Part shown: positions 1-9,385 of the stretch, in pieces
Layout of the letters: every line of letters begins with the position of its first letter
How positions within the stretch are numbered: position 1 is the stretch's first letter
Source of the DNA: Claveliimonas bilis
Lineage (GTDB): Bacteria; Bacillota; Clostridia; Lachnospirales; Lachnospiraceae
Length of the DNA: 64,000 nucleotides
Assembly: GCF_030296775.1 (NCBI RefSeq)
Contig: NZ_AP027742.1
Span: 2,418,001 to 2,482,000, forward strand
Reading direction: 5' to 3'
Program-made: the position numbers and the translations under genes
The notes under the pieces: model-generated
What the model was told of the DNA's origin: nothing
The model's input: the letters and a program-made list of their open reading frames with translations, nothing else
Databases searched by the model: none

Positions 1-130
1 CCTTTTTAACACTCTGCTTCTCTCAAAATCCTCCGTAATTTTCCCACATAATATTTCAAAACCATATCTTTATCCATACGGGAAAGTATACAAAAGATAT
101 AGTATGGATTTTCATACAAAGACTTCTTCT

Positions 131-1003
131 TTACTTCGACATCGCTGCCCCTTCAGCAAGCCATTGCTGAATCTGGTCCATGCTTTCCTTTACTGCCTGT
201 GAAATCTTATCGATAGACATTCCCATTGAGGCAAGTGTCATGGCTGCTTCTTTTTTGGCCTTTTGCTCTCCTCGCTTTTCTCCAATCTCCATTCCTTCAT
301 TATAAATCTCATCCATCTCACGACACATATCCTCTACTCCTTTCAGCGTTTCCTTTAACTCCCGGACACGCTCTGCCAGAATCTCGCTAAACATCTCATC
401 TGCAGTTCTGCATTGCAGATCGTGCATTAAACGGCCCAATGCAGTCTCTTTATCCTTGATTTTTGCATTCACATAGATAAGGTGAGCACCGTCCTGAAAA
501 TCTTCCCTTGCCTCTTCAATTTTTTTATTAATGTGATAAATAGGAAGTCCATAGCCAAGCACATCATCTCTTGTAATGAAAATTACATAGCTTTCTGGCA
601 GTTCATCAAAATCCTGTCCGGCTTCCAGAGTATTCATATCCAAAAGTCCACTGTGATATCTGGCTCGTTTGGCAGAAGCCCCTTCCTCTTCCTGCTGGAG
701 TTCCACATCGTACCGTTTCGACTGAGTGTCACGGGCAACGCAGTCCAAAACAGCCGATCGTCCCTGCAGATTCTTATAATCCTTCTGCAGGACCTGCTCC
801 TTCACTTCCAAATCTTCTTTGTCCATAATGATCCGTAAAATATACTCTGTGCATTCCCGCTTTTTCAAGACATTTCGCATGAAGATATCGCTCATGATCG
901 TAAGTCCTGCAAGAATCCGCTTGTATTTTTCATATCGATCCTCAAGCTCATGCTCTTCCACCGGTACGTCAAAGTTTCTGGCATCTTGTGCCTCTTTCCC
1001 CAT
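131..1003 (-). CDS. PD-(D/E)XK nuclease family transposase (Rpn-like)
   Basis: About 290 aa. It resembles the PD-(D/E)XK (Rpn/YhgA-like) family, often annotated as a transposase although its members are recombination-promoting nucleases rather than DDE transposases. The probable nuclease core is the GRSAVLDCVARD ... YDVELQ stretch, where an Asp and the E-x-Q pair match the D...ExQ/K catalytic pattern. The C-terminus is charged and helical (repeated E, K and M residues), as is usual in the family. The start is set at 1003 because a strong AAGGAGG lies 6 nt upstream; a longer reading to 1087 has no good ribosome site. No terminal repeats were seen around it. Such genes occur in many near-identical chromosomal copies in gut Clostridia. 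The family call is fairly sure; the activity is inferred. Confidence 0.8.
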   Translation of the reverse strand: MGKEAQDARNFDVPVEEHELEDRYEKYKRILAGLTIMSDIFMRNVLKKRECTEYILRIIMDKEDLEVKEQVLQKDYKNLQGRSAVLDCVARDTQSKRYDVELQQEEEGASAKRARYHSGLLDMNTLEAGQDFDELPESYVIFITRDDVLGYGLPIYHINKKIEEAREDFQDGAHLIYVNAKIKDKETALGRLMHDLQCRTADEMFSEILAERVRELKETLKGVEDMCREMDEIYNEGMEIGEKRGEQKAKKEAAMTLASMGMSIDKISQAVKESMDQIQQWLAEGAAMSK

Positions 1004-1466
1004 AGGCAGCCTCCTTTTCTTGATTGTATAAAGAGGCTCTTTCTCCCTCTGGTTCCGTTGATTGTCCTGCCTTATTTTATTTTCCATACCATCCAGGAAA
1101 GAACCTCTTTACTGTATATAAATCAGTTGTAAAAGCATTGAGATATCTTTCCTGATGTGTATTTAGAAAATAAGATACAGGAAACAAAACTAAGACGCTT
1201 GCCGCTTCCTGTGAAAGACACAAAAGATTGTGAAGATATAATGCTTTAGATATATGTTAACATATGTAGAATGGTTTGTCTAGTAGTTTGACATAATCGT
1301 CACATTTCTACTTTCTCGCTAAATGCAAAAAACTCGCTTTCCTTACATTATTATATATAAGAACAGCGAGTTTCTACTAACATTAATATTTTTACCTATC
1401 TTTTTACTATTGCAAAGTAAAGTATTACTATAACTTATTAATTTTAAAAAATCCTTTTATATACTT
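1004..1466. other. Gene-poor spacer between the Rpn-like gene and wecB
   Basis: An AT-rich stretch with no convincing coding sequence on either strand. It holds the 3' terminator of the polysaccharide operon (1324-1373) and the leader of the Rpn-like gene, which has short AAAGAGG/CTCTTT repeats near 1020-1110. Nothing else was recognised. Confidence 0.6.
1324..1373 (-). terminator. Rho-independent terminator of the polysaccharide operon
   Basis: On the minus strand AAACTCGCT (1365-1373) pairs with AGCGAGTTT (1330-1338), and the stem continues inward through mostly paired AT-rich sequence. A run of Ts follows on the transcribed strand. It lies about 95 nt after the wecB stop and closes the minus-strand operon. 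Confidence 0.75.
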
Positions 1467-2579
1467 TTAACTGAACGGCCTCGGTGTTTTTCCTTCCAAA
1501 ATGTCAGCAATTCTTTCACTGGCGAATCCGTCTCCATAAGGATTAGAAGCTTTACTCATGGTAGTGTATACCTCATCATTTATTAACAAATTAGAAAAAT
1601 TCTGATAAATTGTCTCTTCATCAGTTCCTACCAATTTAAGAGTTCCTGCCGCAATTCCCTCTGGTCTCTCTGTTGTATCTCGCATAACTAAAACTGGTTT
1701 TCCTAATGAAGGAGCTTCCTCTTGGATCCCCCCAGAATCTGTAAGAATCAAATAACTTCTATTCAAAAAATTGTGGAAATCCAAAACATCTAACGGCTCA
1801 ATTATTCTTATACGATCACAACCTGAAAGTTCCTGCTCAGCCTTTTCTCTTACAGCCGGATTCATATGAATAGGATAAATAGCTTTAACATCTGGATGTT
1901 CTTCCATCACACGCCGAATAGCTCTAAACATATGTCGCATAGGTTCGCCTAAATTTTCTCTTCTATGAGCAGTAATCATAATCAGTCTGCTTCCCTCTGC
2001 CCAATCAAGATGCTCATTCTTATAATCTACCTTTACGGTCGTTTTTAATGCGTCAATCGCCGTATTACCTGTAATATAAATACTGTCAGGATTTTTCCCT
2101 TCTTTTATAAGATTATCTCTCGATAAGGTAGTTGGTGCAAAATTGAAAGATGAAATAATAGATACAGCCTGTCGATTAAACTCCTCTGGATAAGGACTGT
2201 AAATATTATACGTACGGAGTCCAGCCTCTACATGGCCTACAGGTATCTGCAAATAGAAACAAGCCAATGCAGTTACAAATGTTGTGGAGGTATCTCCATG
2301 AACTAAAACTACATCTGGCTTGACTTCGTCCAATACAGACTTGATTCTATTTAATATATTCGTTGTTACATCAAATAGTGTTTGCCTATCTTTCATAATC
2401 GAAAGATCATAATCCGGCACCACCTTAAAAGCATCTAAAACTTGATCTAACATCTGTCTATGTTGTCCTGTAACACAAACTACTGTATTAATATTTTTGC
2501 GCTTTTTTAACTCATTAACCAAAGGGCACATCTTAATTGCCTCAGGTCTCGTTCCAAAAACTATCATTATTGTTTTCAT
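1467..2579 (-). CDS. wecB: UDP-N-acetylglucosamine 2-epimerase (non-hydrolysing)
   Basis: 370 aa, full length for the family. It interconverts UDP-GlcNAc and UDP-ManNAc in the cytoplasm and so supplies ManNAc-type precursors for surface polysaccharide. Visible signatures are FGTRPEAIK (8-16), HGDT (94-97), HVEAGLR (116-122), AHRREN (204-209) and DSGGIQEE (281-288), the GT-B-like substrate-binding motifs of WecB/MnaA. It is the last gene of the polysaccharide operon, 42 nt after the flippase, and a terminator follows. Its position suggests that ManNAc or a derivative is one unit of the polymer, or that it serves teichoic acid synthesis. Function is assigned with high confidence; the polymer is inferred. 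Confidence 0.95.
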   Translation of the reverse strand: MKTIMIVFGTRPEAIKMCPLVNELKKRKNINTVVCVTGQHRQMLDQVLDAFKVVPDYDLSIMKDRQTLFDVTTNILNRIKSVLDEVKPDVVLVHGDTSTTFVTALACFYLQIPVGHVEAGLRTYNIYSPYPEEFNRQAVSIISSFNFAPTTLSRDNLIKEGKNPDSIYITGNTAIDALKTTVKVDYKNEHLDWAEGSRLIMITAHRRENLGEPMRHMFRAIRRVMEEHPDVKAIYPIHMNPAVREKAEQELSGCDRIRIIEPLDVLDFHNFLNRSYLILTDSGGIQEEAPSLGKPVLVMRDTTERPEGIAAGTLKLVGTDEETIYQNFSNLLINDEVYTTMSKASNPYGDGFASERIADILEGKTPRPFS

Positions 2580-2621
2580 CTATAGTCCCTCACCTAACCG
2601 CTTATCTTTTTTGAAATATCT

Positions 2622-4148
2622 CTAACACCGTATTTCTTTTATAAATCTTTTTATCACTTTAATAGATTGTTTCAATTCATTTTTATAGAATGCTACTGCT
2701 GTTATTCCTATTATTCCTATAGATATTATCGAAACAATTAGGGCTTTTATAATCCAAGATGTAATGTCCACGACTGCTACCTTTACAAACAAAAAGCCTA
2801 CTGAGATAATAATAATATACCCCATCAATGATAGACATACATTTTTAAATGTATACGTTGATTTCACATTTAATATATTGTGTGGTACATAATATATTAA
2901 ATCAATACATCTATATATGTTTGACAGACATGAAGCTATCATGATTCCCGTAAGCTTATATAAAGGAGTTAATATCAAACCACCAATAATAATTATCAAT
3001 ACCTGTATTGTGCATTGCACTCTTGTTTCTTTATAATGCCCTGCCGAACCTATTAGCATTCCTTGTGGGGTTTTCATATTATACAAATATCCATTTAGCG
3101 CCATCAGCACTCCTAAAACTGGAAAAATATAGTTCTGATCGTGAATATCTGATGTGTATATTTTTACAAAATCTACAATTAAAACCGTAGTCACTGAATA
3201 TACAAAAGTATTTATGCATGAGTATACAAATACAAAAAGGTTATAGCTACGTTCTAAAGTATTTTGTTCCTTTTTTGCTAATACATCACCAAAAGATGCT
3301 CCCAAACCAGATATAAAAATACTCATAATTCCGTTTATTCCAGACATAACCATGTTATATATCGTATAAACACTAACTAATGACAGAGAGCAAAAAAAAG
3401 TGGCTAGTACAACAGGTACACTGCTTTGAGTCGCCCCAAGCATCTGTTGATATAGCGCATCCCATCTTTTATCTAAAGCACTTTTATCTGGTTCAAGATC
3501 ATATCTTATTTCTGAATATTTTCTGCAAACATAAGTTTTTAAAATAACTGTCCTTGAATAAACAGCAATTATAGCGAACAAATATACGAGCACAATACTA
3601 ACCCGAAAAAAAGCCAATATTGAAATGATTAAGATATAAATAATCTGGTATACGATAGAGGCCGCCGAAATGATATAAACTTTTTGGTCAGCTGTTAATA
3701 AAACTCTGTATTTAGCCAATGTAAAAAAATCAAAAAATGATTTTGCTCCCAATGCAATTACTAATATGAATATTTGAATATATGACAGCTGTTTCGTATT
3801 GTTGAAAAGCGGATAAGTCGCGGCCAATATAATTACTAGAAAAGTAAATATATATCCACATTGATAATAATATTTTTTTGCTGCACTTAAAATTCTGTTT
3901 ATCTTATCCAAATTTCTTGTAGCCAGTGGCTCATATAGCGAATAAACAATAGCGGCAGCCAAGCCCGCCTCTACCAAACTAAAATATGAAATAAACTGAT
4001 TAATAGATGAAACAAGTCCATTTAATTCCGACCCGTATGCAACTAACATTACTCGCGGGACAATAAAGCCACTAATCATTATAATAAACTGATATATTGC
4101 AGTTACTATTGTACTATAAAAAAATTGTGTAGTTCTGCCTTTTTTCAT
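2622..4148 (-). CDS. Polysaccharide flippase (Wzx / MATE-like)
   Basis: 508 aa, strongly hydrophobic, with about 12-14 predicted membrane helices spread along the whole length. The N-terminal stretch (residues about 10-50, with VPRVMLVAYGSELNGLV) matches the Wzx/polysaccharide biosynthesis export family. It should flip undecaprenyl-diphosphate-linked repeat units across the membrane. It sits between the Fe-S partner of the pyruvyltransferase and wecB in a Wzx/Wzy-type locus, which fits the polymerase at 6465-7760. The sequence is very AT-rich, like its neighbours up to about 10.5 kb. Substrate specificity cannot be read from sequence. Confidence 0.88.
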   Translation of the reverse strand: MKKGRTTQFFYSTIVTAIYQFIIMISGFIVPRVMLVAYGSELNGLVSSINQFISYFSLVEAGLAAAIVYSLYEPLATRNLDKINRILSAAKKYYYQCGYIFTFLVIILAATYPLFNNTKQLSYIQIFILVIALGAKSFFDFFTLAKYRVLLTADQKVYIISAASIVYQIIYILIISILAFFRVSIVLVYLFAIIAVYSRTVILKTYVCRKYSEIRYDLEPDKSALDKRWDALYQQMLGATQSSVPVVLATFFCSLSLVSVYTIYNMVMSGINGIMSIFISGLGASFGDVLAKKEQNTLERSYNLFVFVYSCINTFVYSVTTVLIVDFVKIYTSDIHDQNYIFPVLGVLMALNGYLYNMKTPQGMLIGSAGHYKETRVQCTIQVLIIIIGGLILTPLYKLTGIMIASCLSNIYRCIDLIYYVPHNILNVKSTYTFKNVCLSLMGYIIIISVGFLFVKVAVVDITSWIIKALIVSIISIGIIGITAVAFYKNELKQSIKVIKRFIKEIRC

Positions 4149-4173
4149 AAAGTCCCCTTAAAACCCCTTAAAA

Positions 4174-5352
4174 TTAATGTTTTATTTTAGAATAAAATTT
4201 ATATAATTTAATATATAAAGGTTGTGGTAATTTTGAGATGACTCTTTCTTTTCTACTCATAGTCATTTGAGCTGCTGAACAAAGACCCTCTTTTATAAAT
4301 TTTTCTTCTATTTCTCTACGATTTTTGTTGAATTCTATTGATTTATTAATATATGGATTATTTTTTATAGCCACATCCAAATCAAATACTTCTAACGATA
4401 TGTTATCCATTCTATTAATAAACGCCTCGCCTTTTTTTGTGTTTACAAGAACAAGAGAAACTCCGTTTGGATTATATTTTTTTTTCGTAGCATTTATTCC
4501 CCAACAGTCGCCAATTGTCAAATCTGCCACCCTTTGTTCCCCCTTAAATTTACAATTATGGCATGACATTCTTGCCATATTATTAAATAATTTTCCATAT
4601 TCAGAAAGAACAAAATCTTTATAAAATTGGTTACCATTTTTTAATTTTATATAGATCATTTGATTCATCCATGTTGCATTGTGGCGTTTCTTCTTATCTT
4701 TATATCTCATCGAAAAGAACTCTATAGATGATCTATATTTTTTTTCAATCCTATTAATATACTCTTCTAGCACTTTCTGTGAGGTATTTCCATGACACAC
4801 TAATTCACAAGTAAGTAAACTCTCATTGTTACCAACCATAGATTTTACCGCTGCCACCTCACATGGACATCCAATAAATAGCACCTTTTTCCCTGTTTTT
4901 AATTCTTCACTTACATCTTTATATAATTTGTCATGGCTTGCCTGTGCATACTTTGACCCTTGTAATAAGTACAAATTTTCCTTTTTATTAACTTTTAGAT
5001 ATTTTACAGATTTATAATTTTCTGCATAGCATACTCCAAAACAACTTCCATTCTCTTCAATAACTTTCTCATATAGTGCCATCGCTACACCACCTGAACT
5101 ACTCTGCATAAGAACTCGCATATTTTTATGTGTAGCTGCATATATTTTAATATTGTGCGAAGGAATTGCTATTTCATTATTATTCAAAGGGCACTTTTTT
5201 ATACATATACCACATTTGATACACATATCATCTCTTATACAAGGATATTCAAATCCTTCTTCATCCTTTTTCATTACAATCGCGCTGTGAGGGCATACAT
5301 TATTACACAGTCCACAGCCATTACATAATTCTTTTGGTAATTCAATTTTCAT
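4174..5352 (-). CDS. Two-[4Fe-4S] ferredoxin / F420 dehydrogenase beta-like protein
   Basis: About 392 aa. The N-terminus carries two CxxCxxCxxxCP clusters (Cys 10/13/16/20 and 44/47/50/54), so two [4Fe-4S] centres are expected. The remainder matches the coenzyme F420 hydrogenase/dehydrogenase beta-subunit family (FrhB), with a further Cys-rich segment MSCHNCKFKG near residue 260. The start at 5352 is chosen because AAGGA lies 8 nt upstream; it overlaps the pyruvyltransferase stop by 11 nt, so the two are translationally coupled. Genes of this pair recur together in polysaccharide loci, but the redox reaction is not established and F420 itself is not expected in this organism. It may reduce a sugar or flavin cofactor. 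Confidence 0.8.
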   Translation of the reverse strand: MKIELPKELCNGCGLCNNVCPHSAIVMKKDEEGFEYPCIRDDMCIKCGICIKKCPLNNNEIAIPSHNIKIYAATHKNMRVLMQSSSGGVAMALYEKVIEENGSCFGVCYAENYKSVKYLKVNKKENLYLLQGSKYAQASHDKLYKDVSEELKTGKKVLFIGCPCEVAAVKSMVGNNESLLTCELVCHGNTSQKVLEEYINRIEKKYRSSIEFFSMRYKDKKKRHNATWMNQMIYIKLKNGNQFYKDFVLSEYGKLFNNMARMSCHNCKFKGEQRVADLTIGDCWGINATKKKYNPNGVSLVLVNTKKGEAFINRMDNISLEVFDLDVAIKNNPYINKSIEFNKNRREIEEKFIKEGLCSAAQMTMSRKERVISKLPQPLYIKLYKFYSKIKH

Positions 5353-6442
5353 AAATAGCATCCTTTTCTATAATCATTTTAAGATATTTCATACTCTCTT
5401 TTCGTAACTCAATTAATTTTTGATTTATTTTATTATAATTTACAGGTATAGTTTCATTTGCGTATTGCAAATCTCTTTTTTCCACAGATAATAATTCTAA
5501 GAAACATTTGATTCTAGAATTAACAGATACGGCCTGCCCTTGAGAAGTTTCCACAAAGAACTCTTTTTTAAAATTGATAGAGAATGCTGTTCCATGAAAA
5601 GAATTAGTTATAATAAAGTCTGCATAATAGAATAAATTTAAAAATTCAAGAGGTCCACATCCTTTAAATTTAGTAATATTCTTATAATATCTTAACGAAT
5701 TTGAAATCATAATAATTTTCAAATTTCTCTCTTTTGCTATTTTTTTTGCTGTGCTATATATAGAATCAGTCATACCAAAAGAATAAATCAATAAGTATTT
5801 TTCTTTTATTATTCGATTTGTAATTGAAGCTTTCTCTTTCCATTCATTTTTACTGAGCAATAATGTTGGATCTAATACTAATTTGCAATCCTTTCCCAAT
5901 AAATTATTTATAATATTAACTCCTTGTTTCTCTCTTACTGAAATATCATTAAATTCATTTAGAAGCCTAATGTATTCTTTCTCATATTTTGGAGGAATCC
6001 CGGATATGCCGAAGCTGGCAGCATATGATTTTTTTTTCATATTTTGTTTAACGAAATCTAAAAAATATGTTTTGTCAAAATTACTCCCCTGATAATTCCA
6101 AACCTGATCACTACCAACAATATAAACTTCATATGAATCTGCAACTTTTTCTATGTTATCTCTATTAAAATTATCATTACTTAAATTTAATTTATCATTT
6201 CGAAATTTAATAAACTTCTTTTTTGTTTGATTTATCCTATGGCCAGAAAGTATAAATTTTATTATATTTTTTATTGATTTTTCACTACCTATGTTTTCAA
6301 TATAATCACAACGATAATCAATTATCTCAACATTATAATCTAATTTCTGTATAGCAGATTGTAGAGCGTAAGTTTGTAAAACAGCACCATAATTATACGC
6401 TCTATGATATGTAAGAATCCCAATTTTCTTCGCTTTACTCAT
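5342..6442 (-). CDS. Polysaccharide pyruvyl transferase family protein
   Basis: 366 aa. It matches the polysaccharide pyruvyl transferase family (CsaB/WcaK type), which adds pyruvate ketals from PEP to sugars. The N-terminal GILTYHRAYNYGAVLQ (8-23) and a central VGSDQVWN motif are typical of the family; NSFHG near residue 280 is a further conserved patch. The start is set at 6442 because GGGAGG lies 7 nt upstream; the longer reading to 6475 would overlap the polymerase gene. It overlaps the following Fe-S gene. Pyruvylation would give the polymer negative charge. Specificity is unknown. Confidence 0.85.
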   Translation of the reverse strand: MSKAKKIGILTYHRAYNYGAVLQTYALQSAIQKLDYNVEIIDYRCDYIENIGSEKSIKNIIKFILSGHRINQTKKKFIKFRNDKLNLSNDNFNRDNIEKVADSYEVYIVGSDQVWNYQGSNFDKTYFLDFVKQNMKKKSYAASFGISGIPPKYEKEYIRLLNEFNDISVREKQGVNIINNLLGKDCKLVLDPTLLLSKNEWKEKASITNRIIKEKYLLIYSFGMTDSIYSTAKKIAKERNLKIIMISNSLRYYKNITKFKGCGPLEFLNLFYYADFIITNSFHGTAFSINFKKEFFVETSQGQAVSVNSRIKCFLELLSVEKRDLQYANETIPVNYNKINQKLIELRKESMKYLKMIIEKDAIYEN

Positions 6443-6464
6443 ATTTTTTCCTCCCAAAAACTGG

Positions 6465-7760
6465 TTAGACTTCATTATTACCCTTTGAAATACTTAGCCG
6501 CATATAGCTTAAAACAAAAAGAATATAAATATATGTGTTCGCATAATTAAAAGAGCCTTCCGTAAGTGTTGCTACGAAATATATACTTGCTGGCAAGAGC
6601 AAAAAAACATTTTTTTTCACTTGTTTTATTACAAAATTATTTCTTACCATATATAAAATTATAATGAGGAGACAGGAAAATCCAATAATCCCCCAAGACA
6701 TTAATGCATCAAGATAAATGTTATGTGCCATAGCACTAAACCTATATCCATTTTGTTGTCCTATAACAGTATAGCCAATGCTTCCCTCACCAATTAGTAA
6801 AGCTTTTATATTAGATAATAAATAGTTTATGCACTCTTTATATATTTCTAACCTAGCACTTTCACCACCACCAATCCGGACAGTAAATTTCAAGATAAGA
6901 TTTAGAATTAAATCTTGAAATTTAAAATATAATATGAAAATTGCCACAATCCCCAATAGTTGTATTCCCAATACTTTTAAAGTTTTTAACTGAAGATTTT
7001 CAATAACGACAAATAGAATAATGACTCCTAAAATCAACAAAAAATTTCTTGAAACTGTCATAATTCCTAACAAAAGGCAAAAACTTATCAGCACAATATT
7101 TATCCATTGATTTCCATATTGTTTAAATATTCTTTCTAAAGCAATAGCAATTATGAGTCCCGTATATATAGGAATTCCCATTGCTCCACCTAAAGAAGTT
7201 GCTTCCTGTCCAAATCGGTAATAATCTATAGTATTATTATATGCTTGTATACCCCCACCAGCTATTAAAGAATAGGTTAGAGCTATCAGACATGAAATAA
7301 TAAATTTGTTACATAACTTGTATATATCAATTTCACTGTATATTTTATAAAGAATAAAAACGGAAAAATAGAGAATTGCACTTACATTGTTAAATATTGA
7401 AAATACATCGGCATAATAAAAATCATTTATTACTTCAATACCAAGTAAAATATACATGGAACATAGCAGAATCCCAACTGCCTTTTTTTTCGTAAAAGCT
7501 ATTATTTTTATTGCTGCTATGAAATAAAAAATTCCCCTAATAGAAATCCCCGCTAAAATCAACGTGTTATTAAAGGGAATAAGCATTACCAATAACCCAA
7601 AGTTATCCTTATAATTTCCTCCTAGTAGAAATACTAACAGAAAAATGACTGCCAGTGGTTGCATTGCCATCAAACGACCGTTAATTGCATACGAGCCTAA
7701 AACAATAAATATTAAAATAATAATTACATCTAATATAAATTCTTTTTTTATCTTAATCAT
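6465..7760 (-). CDS. O-antigen ligase/polymerase-like membrane protein (probable Wzy)
   Basis: 431 aa, about 12 hydrophobic segments with a larger loop near residues 280-330 (GGGESARLEIYKE ... GEGSIGYTV), the layout of Wzy/WaaL O-antigen polymerases. The SARLEIYKE loop followed by a histidine-containing AHNIYLDALMSWG is the recurring signature of this family in Bacillota. It would join flipped repeat units on the outer face of the membrane. Its start overlaps the end of the upstream glycosyltransferase by 8 nt. Sequence conservation in the family is low, so the call rests on topology, loop motif and context. Confidence 0.82.
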   Translation of the reverse strand: MIKIKKEFILDVIIILIFIVLGSYAINGRLMAMQPLAVIFLLVFLLGGNYKDNFGLLVMLIPFNNTLILAGISIRGIFYFIAAIKIIAFTKKKAVGILLCSMYILLGIEVINDFYYADVFSIFNNVSAILYFSVFILYKIYSEIDIYKLCNKFIISCLIALTYSLIAGGGIQAYNNTIDYYRFGQEATSLGGAMGIPIYTGLIIAIALERIFKQYGNQWINIVLISFCLLLGIMTVSRNFLLILGVIILFVVIENLQLKTLKVLGIQLLGIVAIFILYFKFQDLILNLILKFTVRIGGGESARLEIYKECINYLLSNIKALLIGEGSIGYTVIGQQNGYRFSAMAHNIYLDALMSWGIIGFSCLLIIILYMVRNNFVIKQVKKNVFLLLPASIYFVATLTEGSFNYANTYIYILFVLSYMRLSISKGNNEV

Positions 7761-8640
7761 AACTATTTATTCGTCTCTTTTTTTTATATGCTTCGATTAC
7801 TCCTAGTGGAAATGTAATCACCAAAATAAGCCTTTCTCTTAATTTAAATTTTCTAATATCCTTCCTTCTTGCAATTTTTTTATACATATTATATCTTATG
7901 CCTGCTTTTAATTTATTGAAAATTCCTTTTTTTAATTTCATATTCTGGGCTTCATGATACATTCTGCCAACAGGATTTCTGTATGAAATTTTGTCCATAT
8001 TTTTCGAATACCCATCAGTCAAATATTCACAGATGGTAATAATTTTAGGACATAAAATATAATCATACTTTTGATCTATCTGATCATAAATATATGTTTC
8101 AGATAGGAATTTTTCATCTTCTATAACCGGAAATAAATACTGTTTTATTACTTTGGAACTGAAACACATTGTTGTATCTCCGAAGTATGTTTTATTCATC
8201 ATATTTTGCAGATTACATACTTTTTGGTCTGGAAAATAACCTCTTCCCAACTCTTTTTCCATATCAAACCCTTTTTTTGCAATTATCCCCGCTATATTAA
8301 TATGATCATTTTCTTTCCATTGCTTTATCAATATGTCCACAGCCCTATCAATTAAATAATCATCAGAATCGACACATAAAAATAATTCCGTTCTACACTT
8401 TTCTACTCCCACATTATGTGCTTGCATTTTTCCCTTATTTTTTTGGTAGTAATATTCAATTCTAATTTTTTTTTCATTAATATATTGTTCAACCAATTCC
8501 TTTGTATTATCTGTAGATCCATCGTCAACTATTAACCATATAAAAGCATGGTTTGTCTGTTTTATCAAACTTAAGTATAAGCGTTCTAGTAAATGCCCCC
8601 TATTATAAGTTGGTGTAAAAATTGTAATCATCTCATTCAT
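7753..8640 (-). CDS. Glycosyltransferase family 2
   Basis: 295 aa, GT-A fold. It opens with ITIFTPTYNRG (5-15), followed by VDDGSTDN (38-45) and DSDD (91-94), the nucleotide- and metal-binding positions of GT2 enzymes. The C-terminus is basic and lacks membrane helices, so it probably acts at the inner membrane face on a lipid-linked acceptor. Its ends overlap both neighbours by 8 nt, showing tight coupling within the operon. Donor and linkage are unknown. Confidence 0.9.
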   Translation of the reverse strand: MNEMITIFTPTYNRGHLLERLYLSLIKQTNHAFIWLIVDDGSTDNTKELVEQYINEKKIRIEYYYQKNKGKMQAHNVGVEKCRTELFLCVDSDDYLIDRAVDILIKQWKENDHINIAGIIAKKGFDMEKELGRGYFPDQKVCNLQNMMNKTYFGDTTMCFSSKVIKQYLFPVIEDEKFLSETYIYDQIDQKYDYILCPKIITICEYLTDGYSKNMDKISYRNPVGRMYHEAQNMKLKKGIFNKLKAGIRYNMYKKIARRKDIRKFKLRERLILVITFPLGVIEAYKKKRRINSYD

Positions 8641-9385
8641 TAGTTAGATTCCTCATCTCCCTCAGTACTCTTTTTGCCCTATCTTCTCCCAAGATTTTAC
8701 AGCACATTCTAAACAAAGCTTTATGCCTCAATGCTTTCCGTGGAACCCAACTTCCAGCAAAGTGATGTATTGTATATGTATTATTAGTAACTGTTATTTT
8801 TCCCGTTGATGGTGATTTTGCACAAAAATAGTCCATAGGATATATCGCCATTCCATATTTTAGTACTTGATAACTGTTATTAAGTACTAGTCCATGCTTC
8901 TCCACACTAATGTGAGTTATGATATCAACATTAGTAATATGCTTCTCTTCAACTTCATTTAAAGAGAATTTTCTATCTTTATAGAAGTCTAACTGTTCTT
9001 TATACCATTGATTTTTAGGTTCAGAAGCCATAATTCCAGTAGGAATTTGATCAGGCATCTGAAATCCCGAAAATGCATGTTCATGTAATAAATTATCTAG
9101 TGGCTTTAATACTTCTACGTCTGTATCCATATATATACCTCCGTAATGATACAAAACATGAAGTCTAACAACATCTGATACATAAGCATACTTTTTTTCT
9201 TTATATGCCCCTTTTGTAAATTCATATAAATTTAAATCAAAATTATCTTCATTCCACTCAATAATTTCATACTCAGGCAAGTATTTACGCCAACTTTCAA
9301 TACATTTTTCTATTTGACCATTCTTTTTTCCACGCCCAAACCATACATAATGAATTATTTTAGGAATTCTCTTTTCCTCACTCAC
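8633..9385 (-). CDS. Glycosyltransferase with DXD motif (GT32 / OCH1-like)
   Basis: 250 aa. IPKIIHYVWFG (7-17) at the N-terminus and YMDTDVEVL (85-93) containing the DXD metal site identify the GT32/capsular sugar-transfer family (Gly_transf_sug). A late HHFAGSW segment (about 210) is also typical. Cytoplasmic; it would add one sugar to the repeat unit. It overlaps the upstream GT4 gene by 8 nt and the downstream GT2 by 8 nt. Confidence 0.9.
   Translation of the reverse strand: MSEEKRIPKIIHYVWFGRGKKNGQIEKCIESWRKYLPEYEIIEWNEDNFDLNLYEFTKGAYKEKKYAYVSDVVRLHVLYHYGGIYMDTDVEVLKPLDNLLHEHAFSGFQMPDQIPTGIMASEPKNQWYKEQLDFYKDRKFSLNEVEEKHITNVDIITHISVEKHGLVLNNSYQVLKYGMAIYPMDYFCAKSPSTGKITVTNNTYTIHHFAGSWVPRKALRHKALFRMCCKILGEDRAKRVLREMRNLTNE

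Noticed and set aside
6-77. Short minus-strand frame of 23 codons at the left edge
   Set aside because: No ribosome site and too short to judge; it could be the tail of a gene fragment.
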